A DNA stretch of 6,657 bases, from positions 1 to 6,657 of the forward strand of contig JAFDWA010000088.1 of the NCBI GenBank assembly GCA_018268735.1, read 5' to 3'. Positions 4,824 to 6,657 of the stretch are shown piece by piece; positions within the stretch are counted from its first letter, which is position 1, and every line of letters begins with the position of its first letter. A model generated the notes under the pieces. That model was not told the DNA's origin. It saw only the letters and a list, made by a program, of their open reading frames with translations, and did not search any database. Made by a program: the position numbers and the translations under genes. Source of the DNA: Actinomycetota bacterium (GTDB lineage: Bacteria > Actinomycetota > Acidimicrobiia > Acidimicrobiales > Microtrichaceae).

Positions 4824-5261
4824 GTGGCCGTGCTGCCGCCGTTCGACGTCGAGACCGGGTTGCTACCCGAGGGAGAACACGTCGCCGCCTGGGATGAGGT
4901 GGTCGAGGCCCTGGAACCTTCGTCGACGTCGTTTGCTGGACGGACTGGCCGAGGCGATCGAACTCCTCGCCGCGGCCGGATGCCGTCGCCTCTGGCTGAA
5001 CGGCAGTTTCGTCACCGCCAAGGATGAGCCCGGTGACTTCGATGCGTGTTGGGAACGGACGGGGTCGATGCCGACGCGCTGGATCCCGTCCTTCTGGATC
5101 TGTCCAACGGGCGAGCCGCACAGAAGGCTCGCTTCGGCGGAGAGTTGTTCCCCAACGTCGTGGAGGCCGGTTCCGGCCTCGTCTTCGCCGAGTTCTTCCA
5201 AGTCGAGCGTGACGCCACGCGCAAGGGCGTCATCGTCATCGAGATAGGAGGATTGTCGTGA
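4824..5261 (+). pseudogene. Nucleotidyltransferase-like toxin candidate, broken by two compensating frame changes
   Basis: A protein of about 145 residues can be followed only by changing frame twice. Segment 1 (4824 to about 4912, GTG start): VLPPFDVETGLLPEGEHV. Segment 2 (about 4912-5052, next frame): RRRRLLDGLAEAIELLAAAG, then LWLNGSFVTAKDEPGDFDAC. Segment 3 (about 5053-5261, back in the first frame): GVDADALDPVLLDLSNGRAA through FFQVERD to GGLS. The three parts read as one small actinobacterial family that I recall as DUF6932. NGSF...PGDFDA fits the hGS...DxD signature of minimal nucleotidyltransferases. The first change could be one extra or two missing bases in CTGGAAC; the second looks like a lost A in TGGGAACG (W-E-T-D expected). 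Read straight from 4824, translation stops at 5027, before the end of the catalytic segment. It ends in a GTGA overlap with the XRE gene. Either a true pseudogene or sequencing errors; the function is inferred. Confidence 0.65.
5246..5251 (+). promoter_or_regulatory. Ribosome binding site of the XRE gene
   Basis: AGGAGG placed 6 nt before the GTG at 5258. It establishes GTG 5258 as the start and lies within the end of the upstream frame, so the regulator can be translated even though the preceding gene is broken. Confidence 0.85.
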
Positions 5262-5704
5262 TTACCAACGAGGTCCAGTATCGAGCCACCAAGACGCACC
5301 TCGATCGCTTCGAGGATGCGGCCGCGAACCTCGAGCGAGAGGTTGCAGCGGGAAAGCGTACGAAGCTCCAGCAACTGGAGATCGACGCGGTCCGTGCTCA
5401 GGCCGAAGACCTTCGCGCCGAACTTCGGGAGTACGAACGACTTCGTGATGGCGACACGACGGTGATCGAGGCTTCCTCACTCGCCGGGTTGGCTGATGCC
5501 CTGATCCAGGTCCGGATCGCGCGCGGGTGGACCCAGCGTCAGCTCGCCGATCGTCTGGGTGTCGCCGAGCAACAGGTCCAGCGCTACGAGTCGTCGTCCT
5601 ATCGTTCCGCGAGCCTCGCCCGGCTTTGTGACATCGCCCAGGCGCTGGGCGTCACCTTCACCCAGCGGGCTGAGCTCCACCGGACCCCCGCCGATGTCGC
5701 TTGA
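5258..5704 (+). CDS. XRE-family helix-turn-helix regulator, probable antitoxin
   Basis: 148 residues with two parts. Residues about 10-65 are highly charged and helical (LEREVAAG, AQAEDLRAELREYERL), probably a coiled-coil dimerisation region. Residues about 75-133 are a Cro/C1-type DNA-binding domain: ALIQVRIARGWTQRQLADRL, then VAEQQVQRYESS as the recognition helix region, and ARLCDIAQALGV. The GTG start overlaps the stop of the upstream frame (GTGA) and has a strong ribosome site. Position downstream of a small enzyme-like gene, with a dyad-rich promoter before it, suggests an antitoxin and autorepressor. Its reading frame is intact although its partner appears broken, so it may now be an orphan regulator. 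Third positions contain more A and T (ctt, cgt, gaa, gat) than in the maturase or AbiE-like genes, which may reflect a separate origin. It could instead be a stand-alone regulator. Confidence 0.85.
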   Translation: MITNEVQYRATKTHLDRFEDAAANLEREVAAGKRTKLQQLEIDAVRAQAEDLRAELREYERLRDGDTTVIEASSLAGLADALIQVRIARGWTQRQLADRLGVAEQQVQRYESSSYRSASLARLCDIAQALGVTFTQRAELHRTPADVA

Positions 5705-5730
5705 CACTGCCAACCCAGAGTCTCAACGAC

Positions 5731-5763
5731 GCTCTCGACCCCGCTATCGAGCAGGTTGAGAGC
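5731..5763 (+). terminator. Stem-loop between convergent genes
   Basis: GCTCTCGACC (5731-5740) pairs along all 10 positions with GGTTGAGAGC (5754-5763), with one G-U wobble and a 13-nt loop. It lies in the 90-nt gap between the XRE stop at 5704 and the minus-strand stop at 5795, where both convergent transcripts should end. There is no T-tract, so it may only be a 3'-end stabiliser. The plus-strand transcript forms the better stem, because the wobble becomes a C-A mismatch on the other strand. Confidence 0.5.
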
Positions 5764-5794
5764 AGGGATACGGAGGGCGCAGCCCGTCGACGGT

Positions 5795-6115
5795 TCACAG
5801 CTCGCTGTCGAGGAGGTGGAAGGGGTGCCTGGTCCCGTCCCATTGCTGGCGATCGAGCGTCGACAGCTGGTCTGATGGCACCAGCTCGTCCAGTTCTCGG
5901 TCGAGGATCCGACGCCCTTCCTCGAGTCCGGGCTCTGGCGCGTGGCCCTCCGAGAGGTCGGCAAGCATCCGGAGGTCGTTGAGGCACAGCTGGATCAGGT
6001 TGCCCTGCCACGGGATCCCACAACCGGGACATGGCAGGCCGACATCGAACTCGGCCCGGGTCAATCTCCGGTTCACCGACGATGCACCTGCTGCTTCATG
6101 GTCGTGTGGTTTCAC
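5795..6115 (-). CDS. Hypothetical protein of 106 residues with a CPGC motif, coupled to the PIN gene
   Basis: I do not recognise the family. The GTG start at 6115 overlaps the stop of the PIN gene (GTGA), so the two are almost certainly one transcript and translationally coupled. The N-terminus is polar (HDHEA...RRLTRAEF). CPGC at 29-32 with Cys44 could hold a metal or form half of a zinc ribbon, but a fourth ligand is not obvious; His4 or His6 are candidates. Residues 39-55 (NLIQLCLNDLRMLADLS) form a likely amphipathic helix, and the rest is rich in Asp, Glu and Leu (RRILDRELDEL). Being acidic and following a ribonuclease gene, it could bind or modulate the nuclease. Antitoxins of PIN toxins usually precede the toxin, however, and the upstream gene lies outside the window. 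Function unknown. Confidence 0.6.
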   Translation of the reverse strand: MKPHDHEAAGASSVNRRLTRAEFDVGLPCPGCGIPWQGNLIQLCLNDLRMLADLSEGHAPEPGLEEGRRILDRELDELVPSDQLSTLDRQQWDGTRHPFHLLDSEL

Positions 6116-6657
6116 GGCGTCTCATCCCGATCCGCGCTCTCGGCGATCGCTGCCATCGCTGTGGGAAGGTGCGCGCTGAGGCGATGGATGATCTCCAGGC
6201 GCGTCTTGGGGCGTCGCCGTCGACGCTCGGCCATTGTGTCGATGCTCGCCAGGACACCATCGAGGTAGAGGTGAACCTGATGGAGGACGAACGCGTCGGC
6301 GCTGACGGCTTCGACGTCGAATGCTCCACACGCTTCGGCCGGGAAATCCTGGAGATTGTCGGTCACGATCGTGGGCGCACCCACATGTACCGCGAGCGCG
6401 AGAACGTGCCGGTCCTTCTCGTTGACGGGCATGGCGTCGATCAGGCTGCCGGGTATCTCTACCTGTGCATCGGGCAGGGCGCTGTTCATCCGGTCGAGTC
6501 GACGTTCGATCGCGAAGGGGTCGAGATCGGCTCGCAGGCCGAGGTTGCGCCGCACCTCTTCCATGATCTGCAACGACCAGTGCGGCCGGAAGAGTCGGCG
6601 CGTGGCCATGGTTGCCAACAGGTCGGTGACTTCGATGCCGTAGAGGACGTTCGCATC
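6112..6657 (-). CDS. PIN-domain ribonuclease, probable toxin (N-terminus beyond the right edge)
   Basis: Reads in frame from the window edge, beginning DANVLYGIEVTDLLA, so the extreme N-terminus is missing. The ATG at 6618 is internal to the domain and is not the true start. PIN nucleases cut RNA with Mg2+/Mn2+ held by clustered acidic residues. Counting from the first codon in the window these are Asp1 (in DANVL), Glu34 (MEEVRRNL), Asp82 (EKDRHVLALAV) and Asp100 or Asp104 (TDNLQDFP). The layout LFRPHWS ... VRRNL ... KDRHVLA ... IVT.NL.DFP resembles the VapC-like PIN toxins that usually follow a small helix-turn-helix antitoxin gene; that position is outside this window. After the PIN core (to about residue 125) there is an Arg-rich, helical C-terminal extension of about 50 residues (AERRRRRPKTRLEIIHRL). 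A small Cys-containing gene overlaps its end. Confidence 0.85.
   Translation of the reverse strand, partial: DANVLYGIEVTDLLATMATRRLFRPHWSLQIMEEVRRNLGLRADLDPFAIERRLDRMNSALPDAQVEIPGSLIDAMPVNEKDRHVLALAVHVGAPTIVTDNLQDFPAEACGAFDVEAVSADAFVLHQVHLYLDGVLASIDTMAERRRRRPKTRLEIIHRLSAHLPTAMAAIAESADRDETP

Overview
The base composition is high-GC (about two thirds G+C by eye), with GTG starts, strong GC bias at third codon positions in most genes, and protein features resembling high-GC Actinomycetota. I cannot name a genus. The window falls into two parts that meet at a truncated tRNA gene near position 2550.

Left part (1-2237, all minus strand). A radical-SAM anaerobic sulfatase maturase (790-2133) is followed 158 nt downstream by the N-terminal 210 residues of a large Cys-type arylsulfatase (1-631, running off the left edge). 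The maturase converts the sulfatase's active-site cysteine, in a CSPTR motif, to formylglycine, so the two form an enzyme and activator pair. Just upstream of the maturase is a possible micro-gene of 42 codons (2109-2237). Its C-terminus carries a second CxPxR motif (CNPPR), and its stop codon overlaps a candidate maturase start as ATGA. This is the most speculative and most interesting item here.

Junction (2238-2760, no protein gene I can support). It holds a 10-bp-arm inverted repeat (2405-2452), a 16-bp-arm hairpin (2510-2543), the 3' part of a tRNA-Gly(CCC) from the anticodon stem to the discriminator base (2547-2591, minus strand; the 5' half is missing), and copy A of a diverged 97-nt direct repeat (2606-2702). 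A 3'-only tRNA fragment is the typical scar of tRNA-targeted integration, so the sequence to its right is probably, or once was, an integrated island.

Right part (2761-6657): three toxin-antitoxin-like modules in succession. (i) An AbiEi/AbiEii-type pair (4561 to 2761, minus), with overlapping genes, a perfect 34-bp palindrome just upstream of its first gene, and the two repeat copies on either side. (ii) A plus-strand pair (4824-5704): a nucleotidyltransferase-like protein broken by two frame changes, then an intact XRE-family helix-turn-helix gene. (iii) A minus-strand pair entering from the right edge: a PIN-domain ribonuclease lacking its extreme N-terminus, overlapping by GTGA a small Cys-containing protein of unknown function. 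Modules ii and iii converge on a stem-loop at 5731-5763. The arrangement suggests an accessory stability or defence island beside a sulfate-ester utilisation locus.
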